Positions 1-11,749 of a stretch of 64,000 nucleotides of DNA are shown here, piece by piece. The stretch lies in contig WELA01010170.1 in assembly GCA_009602735.1 (NCBI GenBank), positions 86,862 through 150,861 on the forward strand. The letters run 5' to 3'. The position numbers and the translations under genes were made by a program. The DNA comes from Mesotaenium endlicherianum (lineage: Eukaryota > Streptophyta > Zygnematophyceae > Zygnematales > Mesotaeniaceae). Each line of letters opens with the position of its first letter. Position 1 is the stretch's first letter. The notes under the pieces were generated by a model. That model was not told where the DNA came from and ran no database searches. It worked only from the letters and a program-made list of their open reading frames with translations.

Positions 1-670
1 ATGGCGTTTTGCGCGGCGTAGATCCGCACTGTCTCCCTGGCTTGTGCGACAAGAGCGTCAGCCCGCTCCTAGGGCGTGAGGTGGAGCTCGGCACCAGACA
101 GCTCGAGATCCTTCTCCTGCGTTTCCAGTAAGTCGGCGCCGACGAAGACCTCATCATCCTTGGCTCCCCCCTTATTGGTCTGAAGTACAAATCGACTATC
201 ATCCAGCGCCATGAAGCCGTAAAGGGCGGACTCATCTGAGTGACGATCCAAGATGTCAAGTGGCACAGATGCAGTGCGGGTCCCCCCTGCCTGCCAGTCG
301 GGTCGATAGAAGACCCGCTCCACCCAGTTATCCACTGCGGCGCCAATAGGAAAGAGCACGTCCTGGCCAAGGAGCACGTCAAAGGTCTCGGAGCGAGTGA
401 CCAACGTATGTCGGTGGATGGTCGTCTCATCTAGAGTGCCGGGCCGAAAGGTGAAGTGGAGGGCCAGCTGCGTGCGCCCGGTGACGGTCTCGCACGTGCC
501 GACAGCGGTGTTGATGTACGTAGGCAAATCCTCTAGGTCGGCAAACGAGAGGCCCAGCTGGCGGAAGTAGCGCAGGTTGATGAGGACTCGCTAGGCGCCA
601 GTGTTGAACATGATGCGTTGCGGGGCCTGCGTGTTGACGAGCACGATGCCCTGCATTTATCCAAAAATGC
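1..670 (-). pseudogene. Retropepsin-like protease remnant, copy A1
   Basis: Homologous to the A2 protease (from about 23575). The active-site segment reads FNTGA followed by a TAG stop (591-593), where A2 reads FDTGAQ. The catalytic Asp codon has become AAC (603-605), so this copy cannot be active. The downstream frame runs to a TAG at 69-71, where A2 has CAG in the same context (LTP then Q). Coding similarity continues past that stop to the window edge. Confidence 0.75.
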
Positions 671-3440
671 AGCGTTAGGCGTGCTGATCATCCTGCGCTC
701 ATGCGCAGGTTGCGCGGGTGCGGAGAGCACCGCGGCTGCCGCGTCTGACGTTGGCCTGCCCTCAGAGGCGCGCTGGCTGGCCCTGCGCGACTGGAGCAAT
801 AGCTGGGTCGCTTGCCATGTGGCTTCCAACGACACGCCAAGCTCCGCGAAGGAGACTACGGGCATGCGGTGAAGCTCCAGCGAGATAACCTCGGCGCTGA
901 GCTGCACCGTGGTCATCGGCGAGGGCATCACGTGAGGCGCAAAGGCCGCTGGCGCTGCTGGCGTGTCCAGCACGCGGAACGAGCGGGGCTGACGCGGCGC
1001 CTCCTCCGTGCGACGTCCCTGATCCGGCCCGGCGCAATCTGTGGTACCGCTGGGCGTCCGGCTGCCACCAAAGCGGGCTTGCGTCGTGCGCTGCCGTCTG
1101 CTGTGCGGCCTCCGAGTGGCACTGTGCGTGCACAGCGAGCCAGAATGGGGCTGCACGCGGCGGCAACAGCAAGCGCAACCTCTGGTACAGCGGGCAGACG
1201 AGCCGCTGGCACACGTGGCGCTGGTGTACCGGGCGCTGGTGTTCCCAGCGCGAACGCACCTGGCGCTGGCGCATTTGGCGCTGGCGTTCCTGGCGCTGGT
1301 GTTCCCAGCGCGGACGCACCTGGCACTGGCACGCTTGGCGCTGGCGCGCCTGGCGATAGCGTGCCTAGCGCTAGCGTATTCTGCGTTGACGCGCCTGGTG
1401 CTGGCTTGGCAATCGGAAGGACGCCAGGTGGCGCTAGCCCACCTGGTACTGGCGACGTGAGATGCGCTGGCTCGGGTCCTCCTGCAGCTGGCGCCTCGGC
1501 GAACGCTGGTGCCTCTGATGGAGCGGCTACGAATGCTAGCGCTGCTTCGGACGCAGGTGCTTTGGCCGCTGGCGCGAACGCCAGAGCTGGCGCAGGCTTA
1601 CCTGTTGTCAGCCTAACAAGTGGCGCTTCGAGGGCGCCCCTGGGCCTGCAAAGTTGCGTCGCCCGATTGGTGTCGATGTCAGTATCAGCTGCCCCAAGCA
1701 AGGTACGTGGCGCCCTCCAGGTAGCGCGCGTGCGTGCCGGGACCCTCGCCACGCTTTTCGCGAAGGCCCAAGGCTTTTGTGCGCAGCCAGGGTTTAAGCC
1801 CTGGCTTTGCGCAACCGTGTGCGCGTCGTCACAGTTCCAAACGGAGACACGGCCGCGCAGCGCGATCAGGGAGGTTGCCCCTTGGCTTGGGATGGCAGTC
1901 GCGGCCGCCATATCTGCGCTGGCTAGGTCGGACTGCGTGCGCGTGCCAAATGGCAGCACGTGTGCGCAGATGCTGTACGCCGCGGCTGACGTGACTACCG
2001 TGAGGTGGTCGCGTAGCGGGCTGCTGAGCGAGCGTCGCAGTGCTGTGCGCGGCGTGTGCAAGCGTGTGCAGAGATGCGCAGACGTGCAACTGCCGTCAGG
2101 CAAAGTCATCCCAGCCGCGCACGCGTCAGGTGCGACGGCTGCTGGCGCGGCTGCCGGGACTGGCGCAGGGGCGATTGCTGGGAGGCTGCCATGTGGCACC
2201 TCCCAATCGCTCTTGGGATTGCGGGGGCGCGTGGCCGGTCCCGCTTCAACATCTGCGTCGGCTGCCTTGGACGCTGCTCGTGACGCCCTCCCTCTTGCGC
2301 AGGCGTATGCCGAGGCCCCCATAGCGCGAATTGCGTCGGCGCGGGGGTTTTAGGCACAACCCTGGCTTTGCGCAACCGTGAGCGTGCCGTCGGCGCTTCG
2401 CACGGCAATTTGGCCGAACAGCGCAATCAAGGATGCCCCCTCCTGAATGGGAATGGCTATAGCAGCCACCGAATCTGCGCTGGCCGTGCAGGACTGCGTG
2501 CACTCGCCACGTGGAAGGACGTGTGCGCCGCTGGCGTGCGCAGCTGCTGCTGTGGCTGCCGAGCTGCGATCTTGTAGCTGGCTGCCCGGCAAGCCTCGCG
2601 CCGCCGTGCAAGGTGTGAGCGGACGCGTGAGCGCGCGAGTGTGCGCGTGGCTGCCGGCAAGAGCGGCCTGGCCTGCCGGACACGTGGCAAGGGTCGGCGC
2701 CTACTAAACCCTGCTGCTTGCAGCAGCCAACAGGGTGAGACCCTCCTGGCGTTGCCGACTGATGCGTAGGTCTGCGCCTGGGATGGCGTCGCGCAGAGCG
2801 GGGGGTGCTGCAGTCGTGTGTGCTGTAGTCGTGATACACAGCTGGCAAGCTCGCCCCGTCGCGACAGTTGTCGCTACGCAGACTGCCGAAGGCCGTGCTG
2901 GCGTCAGCAGGGCGGCACAGGCCAGTGGGGCTGCTAAAGCCTGCGGCTGTGCTGGCGTGTGTGCTGGACCGTCAAGGGGCGCGTCGGGAGCTGCAACGTC
3001 TGTGGCCTGCAGCGTGCAATTTGGCAGCCCGACCGAACGAGTGCAACGGCTGCTGACGAAAATCAGCGCAGAGTGCCCAGGTCTGGCAAAAGCGTCTGCG
3101 CAGACGTCTGCGGCGCTGGTCGCCGTAGCCATGTCGTGGGGCGGGTGCATGCGAGGCTGCAGCGTTGCTATTGCGCCAGATGCCAGCCCCTGGGGTTGCC
3201 ACGCGTCGGAGTCGTGAAAGTGCGCAGGAGCTGCGCAGACGCCAGCTGTCGAAGCTGAAGCGTCGGACGACGAGGCGCGTGCGAAGAGGGCTCCGCACGC
3301 GTCGTAACTATCGGTGGCGACGAGACCGCAGAGTCTGGCGATCTCTGCGTTGGCCACTACGAGGGCGTCGTTGACGTCGTCGAAACTGTAGTAATCGGCT
3401 CCAAAGGTCAGCGCGGCGTCCATCGTAGCCGACGCTGCCG
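671..3440 (-). pseudogene. Ala/Pro-rich gag spacer with internal repeats, copy A1
   Basis: A very GC-rich stretch between the zinc knuckles and the protease, translated in several frames after frameshifts (2848-2246, 2322-928 and others). The conceptual protein is Ala/Pro-rich and recognisably the same as in A2, for example the segment from LPDGSCTSAHLCTRLHTPRT to LNPGCAQKPWAFAKSVARV. At about 1190-1420 it carries a proline-rich tandem array of units like GTPAPGAPAP, longer than in A2. No known domain is recognised. Long open frames also occur on the plus strand here, but they are a base-composition effect. Confidence 0.6.
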
Positions 3441-3686
3441 TCATCGAGGGACGTCCCTCGTGCGAGGGTTACGCATGCCCCAAAGTACTGCTGCTGGCGC
3501 AGGGCTGTCACGCGCGCGTCTGTTCTCGGCGTCGCGCTTCTTCTGCAGGCATACGATCTGCAGGTGGCCGGCCTTGCCACAGTAGGTGTAGTCACCGGGC
3601 TTGCCATGCTGCGCAATAGTGCAGTTCTGGCGAGAGTAGCCCGTCTTCCCGCAAGACCAACAGGGGTCGCTCGTCGTGGCGGCCAT
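3441..3686 (-). pseudogene. Gag nucleocapsid: two damaged CCHC zinc knuckles, copy A1
   Basis: Two CX2CX4HX4C knuckles sit back to back, as in A2. In A1 the first reads CWSCGKTGYSRQNC (His to Tyr) and the second YTYCGKAGHLQIVC (first Cys to Tyr), so each has lost a zinc ligand. Both changes fit C-to-T or G-to-A transitions. These knuckles bind nucleic acid during packaging in retroelements of this type. Confidence 0.75.
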
Positions 3687-3782
3687 GGAAATGCGGCCAT
3701 GCGAAGCCCCGCGCTGCAGGCTCTGCTGGGACAGCTGAGAGCGCTGAGGCTGCTGCTGCTGCTGGCGAGCCGGAGCTGAGCC

Positions 3783-4621
3783 ATCGTGGTGGATGGCAGC
3801 ACCAAAGACTCCTGGCGTACGCCCGTGGATGCGAGGCCTACACTGTCGCTAATGTTGCTCCGTGCGGCGGCCAAGCTCTGCTTCTCGACTGTGAGGTAAG
3901 CGTCCTCCAGCGAGTACTCGGAGCCGATGTGGTAGACGAGAGGGGCCATGGCTCGCTCCCTCAAACGTGGCTCTACGGCGCGCAAGAAGATCTCCGCTGC
4001 CTCCCGGTCAGTGACTGTGCCAACGCCCCGGCGAAGGTGCGTCAAGCGGCGGTACATCATGCGGATCGTCTCATTCTTGCGGCGGAAGAAGTGGTGTAAC
4101 TCGTACTCTTCGATCGCGACCTGAAACTCCTTCCTGAGGACGTCCCAGAAGGCCTTGACCGGGTCAGCGAGGGGGGTGTCCACTGGAGGTTCCCCCACAG
4201 GCTTTGTGCGTGCGTAGATCTCGTCACTCTTCTCACGGAATGTGACACGGGCCTCGTAAAGGAGATAGCGCATGAGCGTGTAGAACACGTCACGCTTAGT
4301 GAGCGCGGGCGTCTTAAGCCTCGCGATCACGAACTCAGCCTCGAACTCTGAGATTGTGTTGTCCAGATCACAGGTTCCTGGTCTGCCGCTGAAGCGGAAG
4401 AGGGAGGACCTGTCAGCCTTGACCTCGTGGTCGCGTGCCATGGGATACCGGGAATTGTGGTGAGCCCAATGGAAAGACGGCTCAGGGACAATCACAGGAA
4501 GCACAAGTGCCGGCTGTTCCCCTTCAGAGGGTTCAGTGACAGTACTGAGATCGGAGTCTGAGTCTTCTCCACTAACCCCTTTGTAGTAAGGCTGGTAAGC
4601 ACGCCCACTACGGGTAGGCAT
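3783..4621 (-). pseudogene. Gag N-terminal and capsid region, copy A1
   Basis: The start is taken at the ATG at 4621 (MPTRSGRAYQPYY) because A2 has the equivalent ATG at 19625; the frame stays open further upstream into the leader. The protein has an acidic N-terminus, then a capsid-like helical region (AFWDVLRKEFQVAIEEYEL, FFRRKNETIRMMYRRLTHL, AEIFLRAVEPRLRERA) like the gag of Ty3/gypsy elements. Around 3783 the frame shifts relative to A2, before the zinc knuckles. In this stretch A1 is better preserved than A2, which has a frameshift and a TAA here. Confidence 0.75.
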
Positions 4622-4657
4622 ACGCTGAAATTCTAATTGCGTGCAGGCAAAGAGAGA

Positions 4658-5684
4658 TCTTTTTAGAAGTAAGGGGTGTGTACTCTCCAGAGTGAGCACC
4701 TCAAGACTGTAATCTGGTAGGAAAATAACTATTGAAGTCTGGCCCAAAAGATCACTGGAAGCACATCATGATCTTCAAGAGTAGTCCTATGGCAGAGGGT
4801 ATAAGCTGTGACTTTGCTCACCACTTGTGAAGAGTGACTGGAAGCCAGCGAGGCTTGCTCTTCACAAGAGAGAGACTAAGTGGTTCTCAAAACACAAGAG
4901 ATAAAAGTGTAAGCTTTACTGATAAGCTCTGTGACTTACAACTGGCATAATGGGACTTCTAAAAAGATGTCCCTTTAGGGGCATCCCTAGTACTTATACT
5001 CCTGGAAACCCGGCGTCGTATGCGGCGGATCCAACGCATGTAGTCATTCTAGGAGGCTCTCCTGTGTCCACTAATGTGTACAAGGCATGTACTAGCACTC
5101 CTATAGGCTAAGCATAACTCAAACCAATCAAAGCAAAGCACGTAAAATATGTTAAGTGTCTCTCATTGGCCGAGCTTACCTTGGGTGATTCTACCTAGAT
5201 AGCGCCTCAAAAGTGAATCTGGAACTTGAGGAAGCTTCCTTCAGAAGTAGGTGATGCTGTCACCAAGTTATAGCCTCAATGATGCACTTATACTATGGAA
5301 ATGCAAGACTTATGTAGTCTGAAGGGCTCGCGGATTTGTGCGCACAAAGCTAGGGGTCCTTGGGGTCACGAATAGTCAACATTGTCACCTTTGGGTGCAT
5401 TGAGTCACAAGTTGGCCATTTGGTGTGATTCCGCTAGGTGCCGAAAAGGGTGCGGACTAGATCGCGTCTATCTCGCTCGATAANTGTTTGATTTTAACAA
5501 AATGACGCAAAATCGGTGCCATTCGGAAGATGCTTCGATGCGCTACACTTTGGTGACTTGTAAATCTAGAGAAGGTCAACATATGGATGCGTAAAGTCAA
5601 TGCAAAGTTGGTCTTCCTAGGTTGATGGTTCACACACGTAGAGCTTGGTTTTGTACGTCAACCTCGACTTAATAAATCATGACA
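4658..5684 (-). repeat. 5' LTR of copy A1
   Basis: About 1,027 bp, matching the A2 LTRs (18565-19588 and 30654-31372) along its length. In element orientation it starts with TGTCATGATTTATTAAG at 5684. The inner boundary near 4658 is where the A2 5' and 3' LTR copies stop matching (after AAAAAGAT). It does not end in a canonical CA and I could not recognise a primer-binding site beside it. One unresolved base (n) lies at 5484. Confidence 0.8.
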
Positions 5685-6989
5685 ACTCCTTGTCTTGGCC
5701 TGCTCCCCACAAGAGCAAAGCACGCGGAGAAGTCAAATAAACAAATCAGCTTCTAGCAAGCAGTATAGGACGAGACAATAAGCACTAATTGACAAAACAG
5801 AAGCAGATGACAGCAACCTGTAAGCATAGCAACAGGATAGGTGCCTCATAGGTGCAAAAGCATGCGTATAACAGAACATAGGAAGCAGGCAAGCAAGCAG
5901 GCAATCACGTCGTCAAGCACCAAGCACTCATGAGCATATACATAAGATTTTAGAGATAAGACAAAAAGGAAGAGAAGGGGAGGGAGGGGAGCAATTTAAC
6001 CTGAGAGAGATCTGCCCTCCTGAATGTGAAGTAGTTCCTTGAGTCCTCCTTGAAACAAATTGACAAAGAACCAAACAGACGTCATACGCACTTATGAGGA
6101 TAAGAAGCCGATGAAGATATAGAAGGAGGTGACGCCTGCTAAAGAACCTGGATAATGTGATTTCTAGTCCAAATACATCCCTCTAAAACTAAGAATATGT
6201 CGAACTACATGAACTAAAACAACGACATAAGCAAGAGGGAGAAGAAGAGAAGGGACGGGAGAAAACGAACCTGAAGAGATCTGCCCACTGAATGTGAATT
6301 AGCAACTAGCACCGTCTTCAATCCTCCTTGAAAGACACATGACACGCAAATTTCAGGATAACAAGCATCGAAAAGTAAACAATAAGGTTGAACATTGATG
6401 AGTGCTCCAGCAACAACTATGATCTCAAGGTATTTCGGAATACACCTTTTGTATAGTAGGTAGTAGAAACCTGAATACAAACTACAATGAGCAACAAGAG
6501 AGAACAACAAGAGCAAAGAACAAGAGCGGACAAAAACCGAGGTCGTAAAACGAGTCGAAACAGTAACTTACCACTGAATGAAGCTGAAGAATGACATGAA
6601 TGTCGTTGCAAAGATATTTAAGTAGGCCTTGGGCTTTGGCCTCAAATAAGTTCGTGCCTGTGCACTGAACCAAATTTGCACTTGCAAAGATGAAACTTGA
6701 CAGCGAGGGTATTGTTTGGCACAATAATGGTGGCTGAGGTTTGCAAATTTCTGAAAGTTCTCGTCGGTGCAAAACTTGCCACATTGTACTTCAAAATTTT
6801 CAATTGCGTCGATCGACGCGTTGTTTGCACTGACGAGTGAAAGAAGCCGACGCTCACGTACGTAAACTACGTCAAAACGTCAGGGCGGCGCGCACGAGTG
6901 AAGCTCATCTAGTTTGCTTAGTTTGAGCAAACCGACTCAATTCACTTAATTAAGCGTACGAAGGTCGGCCAGTTCGGCGAACGGCGTAA
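5685..6989. other. No gene seen; diverged direct repeats
   Basis: A+T-richer DNA between A1 and the family B tail. No convincing coding region. A loosely repeated block occurs at about 5960-6050, 6230-6330 and, more weakly, 6490-6600. It is a purine-rich run, then GAGATCTGCCC, then TGAATGTGAA, then CCTCCTTGAAA. It could be old tandem duplication or the edge of an unrecognised element. Confidence 0.4.
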
Positions 6990-8648
6990 CCCTGCCACGC
7001 TTCCCTCTTCAAGCCATATGTGGAACCCGACAACAAGTTCCCAGAACATGTGACAACCCCACCAGCCCCAACAATAGTGGATGATCATTTGGAGTACGAA
7101 GTGGAAGACATAGTGGCTATGGGAAATTTCAGGAGACAGCACCAATACTTGATCGAGTAGAAAGGATATCCAAATTTTGAGAATAGTTGGGAGGCGGCGC
7201 ACTACCTTGACAAAGTTCAGAGAAAGCAGAAACGCTTCCATGCCGCCAACCCCCATCTTGGACCAGCCCCAAGTTTCTCTACAAGAAGCCCAAAGACTTC
7301 ATGGAGGCAGCCTGCCACCATCAAGAAGCAGCAGAAGACCCCTAGGAGGCAGCTTGCAAGACCCACAAAGAGGAAAATATGACATTAGACACTTTTCTCT
7401 TTTCGCAGTTTCTAATTGGGAAAACTAAAATTGCTACTGGTGATAGGTCTCTGCATAATAAATTCTGAAAATTTACGGGGCTGTAGTCCATAAGTAGTCG
7501 CTAATTTAGGATCTTTGTTTGCTTAATTTGGAGAACTAGTAAGCAAGATATGATGCTCTGAGTAGAAGGGGGTCAGGCTATTGGCATTGTTAGGGCAGAA
7601 TATGCCTTCTCACGTTGTGCCCTTCCCTGAAGTCGGAATGCTTTTGAACTCTAGACTCTAGTAGCACATCTTACAGCGCCCATTTAGAAACTTACTTTGC
7701 AGAATTGGGAGAAGTATAGATGGACTTATGATTTTCAGAAGTTTCTGCACAGATTTGGAGGAGTGCCTACTCTCTTAGCTCTCAACGACACTCCACGATT
7801 TAGAATGCTCTAAATCTAGTGACCCGGTAGACTTCTTTGACGCAATCCGTCTGCAACAAGAATTCTAAGATTTGTAGCAGTGCTCTGGATGTTATGAATT
7901 TTTGAAGTCATGGCAGATTCTGGGCCAACTTGTACAATTTTCTTTATCATCAAGGAGTGGGCTAGACAATAAGGTCACACCACCCATGACCTTGCCTAGT
8001 CTACCTTACATGTGTAGCACCTGACTTGGGGCCTCTGCCTAATCCTCTTCACATGTGTGGCATCTGACTTGAAGTTGTTAACTAGTCTGCTCCACATGTG
8101 TAAGACCTGACTTGACGCGCCGAGACGTTGCTTTTTCTGTCGGGGGGGTGATTTGAGTTATAATATATTAATATGCATATGTTTTAAAAATTTTGAATAT
8201 ATTTGGAGTAGTATTGTGTGGAGTCAAGTGTGAATAGATACTCTAGTGACTTGATTCATGTCCTTTGAACCTTCTAAGGCATTTTTGAAGTTAGAGGAAG
8301 GACCTAGAAGAACTCCATGTGGCAAAAGTCAAATGTGCCATTTTTAGGTTAAAAGGACATGTGTACATTATTGTAGAAAGGGTTGGCAAATTATGGGATG
8401 TGTTGGGGGCCAACACATCAACAAGCACCTTCCTAGAAATCACTTATGTAGCAAGTATATGAAAAAGAGCTAGAACATAGAAAGACATTCCAGAATCACT
8501 CTTGTACTTGCCGAATTCCAGAAATATATTAACTTTCAAGAAGCCATCTCTCTTTCAAGAAGCTACCACTTGTGTTCAAAGAGTTCTGTCTTGAATAGAT
8601 AAAGTATTATATTTCACTTAAGTACTTCATCTATTTGTTTTCACTACA
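6990..8648 (+). mobile_element. Family B chromovirus, 5'-truncated copy (chromodomain tail, 3' UTR, 3' LTR)
   Basis: Homology to the full element at 11213-17674 begins near 6990, in the last part of pol (HASLFKPYV), and continues through the chromodomain, the 3' non-coding region and the 3' LTR. The chromodomain segment is broken by a TAG where the intact copy has the Lys-Trp-Lys-Gly core (here LIE-stop-KGY). Everything upstream is missing, so this is a dead fragment, typical of incomplete reverse transcription or later deletion. Confidence 0.85.
8150..8648 (+). repeat. 3' LTR of the truncated family B copy
   Basis: Follows a purine tract (TCGGGGGGGTGA) and matches the family B LTR to its CACTACA end at 8648. 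The first few LTR bases (TGTAG) are missing compared with 11213 and 17387. Unlike the 3' LTR at 17387 it reaches the true LTR end, which helps define that end. Confidence 0.8.
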
Positions 8649-8702
8649 GAGATGGCGAGAGAGGGAGAGAGGGATAGAGAGGGAGCGGAAGAAATGGAGA
8701 GA

Positions 8703-8755
<53 letters not shown>

Positions 8756-8783
8756 NNNNNNNNNNNNNNNNNNNNNNNNNNNN

Positions 8784-8827
<44 letters not shown>

Positions 8828-8945
8828 GGAGGGGGGGGAGGGGGGAAAGAGAGGGAGGGAGAGAAGGAGAGAGAAAGGGATAGAGAGAGGGAGAGAGCCA
8901 GAGGGTAAAAGATAGAGGAAAGGAGAGGGAAGGAAGAGAAGGGGC
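8649..8945. repeat. GA microsatellite with an assembly gap
   Basis: A (GA)n tract with interspersed GGGA units directly abuts the LTR end. A run of N at 8756-8783 marks an unresolved repeat length. Long open frames of Arg-Glu or Ser-Leu repeats on the two strands are artefacts of the repeat. Confidence 0.95.
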
Positions 8946-11212
8946 ACCTGCAATAGCCGTTCAAGTCAAAAGTCGGGGACACTTGCTGTCGAGAGCACAT
9001 ACCAGGCCCCATTACTCACTGTTTTCCAATAATGAACGTGGACAAAAGTCCTGCCTTCATTCTGCACACCCCTGCACACCCCTGCACAGTGTGTGCCATG
9101 TGCATCATGTAAGTACATCATGCAATCACAAAGGATATCAAAAGAAAGAGTGTAAGAGTAAAATTTAGAACACCCAAGCACGAACAAGCTTGCGGCTAAT
9201 TTCCACGGTTGTTAGGTCACTTTGGGCTACCTCCACTGAAGTTAGATCACTGGCGTTCGATCACCTCGAGGCACAAGGTGGAAATGAGTGTTGAGAATAC
9301 GATTGTTGTTGTAATTACTAAATTCAAGCGTCCAGTAGTGAAGCTCGACAGAGCTTGAGGCTCGAGGTGCCTGCAAAGGTAGGGTCTTCTACTTTTTGAG
9401 AAAGGAATGGCTCCCATACCGAATCCTACCCTATTTTGAGTCGGCGCGCCTACTTCAGAGGTGAGAATAGTGTTCTCCCACTATTTGCTAGCCCTCGTCG
9501 AACGATTTGCCCCAGCATACCTCGCATACTTTTGAAAAGGTAGGAAACGGCACATTCCACCCATTGCCCATTCTCAAGATGCAAGGTCCGATTTGTGTTC
9601 GTTAATTTTGTTTCACGATTTGTACATCTCACGACTTGCCAAATTCAAGTGCGGATTACCGTTCAAAGCAGGTCATCATCACTGGTCAACACTAGCGTAC
9701 CGACGCGTGCTTAAGCGTGTGAATACTCATATCCGGAGCGACTGAACAACAACAATTTAAGGTGTTTTGAGGCTTCCATTCAGTGCAAAGTGAGTTTTAG
9801 ACACTTTGAAGAAGTTAAAAGCTGTTAAGAGTGTTTCAACTACGGCATATCTAGCTCTTTGCATACTTCAAAAGCTGATGGCGTGTCACAATTTGCTAAG
9901 CACTATGAAGATAAGATGAGAGCTTGCTAGGAGTTAAGGAGGACTGGGCATACAAAGGACTCTACGATACGGAAATTGAGCTTTTACGTCTTCTTGTTAG
10001 ATTTCAACAGTCACTGTTTGTGTGCTACCAACACTTCAAAGTGATGAATGTATTCGGGAGGAAGCTCCACTCTTAAAATATGATGCTCAAGAGTTAATAA
10101 ACAGTTGAGAGTAACCCCAATCCATAATGTACGTAGTTTCCTTGTTTTATGTAATCTTTGAAAGAGCAAAGATTTCCGTCTAGTCAATTTTGTAACCTTT
10201 GGAAGCTTTGTTACCTTACGTCACTACGAGGGTGATTTCTGAAACCCCACTTTACTTTGAGAATTCTGAGTGTAGTTAAGCGACAATTTGCCTAGCCGAA
10301 GAAACTATGTCTAATGACTTGCTTAATAGTCAGCACGTGACGAGTGACTGAATGAAAGCTCCATATGAGGAATGTGTTGCACTTCAGTCTTGACCACAAT
10401 ACTTCGAACACTAGCACCTCGGTAGATGATAACTCATTCTCACCTTCGATCATCACCATCACCTAATAATCAAAATAAAATTATAATATTAACATGAAAC
10501 CTTACCTAAAAACTCCCAATATTCACAATAAAAGCGATCACTTTGTTAGGCGTATGAGCTCCAAAATGTGCGTAATAAAAGTAAAATTTATAAGGGTCAT
10601 TTAATACTTGGAAATTTTTAATCTTTGGGTAAGTCGTCTTATCTGCAACCATCGGACTCACTTGATCAGCAAGCAGAGTAGCAATTGTGGCTACAAGAAC
10701 ATTGATATGAGTTGAAAATTCCGCTAAGATGATTATGTTTCTCGTTTTACAAAACAAAAAACTGTTAGAAGGTCATTGTGAATAATTGAGAACATTTGAA
10801 ACATAAGTCTTCACTATTTTGACAAACTTTACATAGGTTATTGCTCGTAGTCAATTTTGGAATTTCAACACACACACACAATGGTCACATTCCGCATATT
10901 TGGATTTTTTGAATTCACACACACACACACACATACAATGTTCACATTGCCACGCCGCATGAATGAATGAACTCACCAATAAGCAATTAACCATTCAAAT
11001 TAGATCAAGTAAACTTTATGGTTTTTCAAGTTAACTTATTAGAGAGCAAACAATAAGCACAAGCAACACTTGATAGTCAAATGTTAGTATACAAGCATCC
11101 ACTCTGGCAAGTTTGTTATATATAACATCTCATGGCCATGGAAACACTGGCAACAAAACCGCAAATTCGATTGCAAGATGCTGAAGTCCTTTAGCAATGT
11201 CAGGAGGGCAAC
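8946..11212. other. No gene seen
   Basis: A+T-rich DNA with no supported coding region or RNA gene. Two short CA dinucleotide runs lie at about 10870-10881 and 10915-10933. Several short open frames show no recognisable protein features. Confidence 0.5.
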
Positions 11213-11712
11213 TGTAGTGATTTGAGCTATTACATATTAGTTTGCATATATTTTAATGTTTTCAATTATATTTGGAGTAGTATTGTGTGGACTCAAGTGT
11301 GAATAGGTACTCTAGTGACTTGGTTCATGTCCTTTGAACCTTCTAAGGCATTTTCGAAGTTAGAGGAAAGACCTAGAAGAACTCCACGTGGCAAAAGTCA
11401 AATGAGCCTTTTTTAGGTCAAAAGGACATGTGTACATTATTGTAGAAAGAGGTGGCAAGTTTTGGGATGTGTTGGGTGCCAACACAACATACACCTTTTT
11501 AGAAATTTCTCATTTAGCAAGTATATAAACAAGAGCTAGAACATAGAAAGACATTAGAGAATCACTCTTGTACTTGCCAAATTCCAGAAATATATTAACT
11601 ATCAAGAAGCCATCTCTCTTTCAACAAGCTACCACTTGTGTTTAAAGATCCTTGTCTTGAATGAATAAAGTATAATATTTCACTAAGTACTTCATCTATC
11701 TGTTTCACTACA
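11213..11712 (+). repeat. 5' LTR of family B element
   Basis: 500 bp, starting TGTAGTGATTTGAG and ending CACTACA. A TATATAAA box near 11522-11529 is the likely core promoter for the element's transcript. Confidence 0.88.
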
Positions 11713-11713
11713 G

Positions 11714-11725
11714 TGGTATCGGAGC
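11714..11725 (+). promoter_or_regulatory. Primer-binding site (initiator Met tRNA type)
   Basis: TGGTATCGGAGC begins two bases after the LTR end. It differs at one position from the usual plant retrotransposon site complementary to the initiator methionine tRNA (TGGTATCAGAGC). It primes minus-strand DNA synthesis. Confidence 0.88.
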
Positions 11726-11749
11726 TAGGCACTTTGGTAGCACAAGAAG

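Larger units (their letters stand above)
1..5684 (-). mobile_element. Family A LTR retrotransposon, copy A1, 5' part only (cut by window edge)
   Basis: This is the 5' end of a GC-rich Ty3/gypsy-like element read on the minus strand: LTR, gag, two zinc knuckles, a long Ala/Pro-rich spacer and the start of the protease. It runs off the window at position 1. The same order and clearly homologous protein sequence occur on the plus strand from 18565 (copy A2), so family membership is seen directly. A1 is dead: the reading frame shifts several times, the protease Asp is Asn, both zinc knuckles have lost a ligand, and TAG stops occur at 591-593 and 69-71. If it matches A2, the methyltransferase, RT, integrase and PHD parts lie to the left of the window. 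Confidence 0.85.

Noticed and set aside
812-2353. A 513-codon plus-strand ORF opposite the A1 spacer
   Set aside because: GC-rich antisense of the gag spacer; the minus strand is the one conserved with A2 and continuous with gag and protease.
8635-8960. Arg-Glu and Ser-Leu repeat ORFs
   Set aside because: Artefacts of the GA microsatellite and the run of N.
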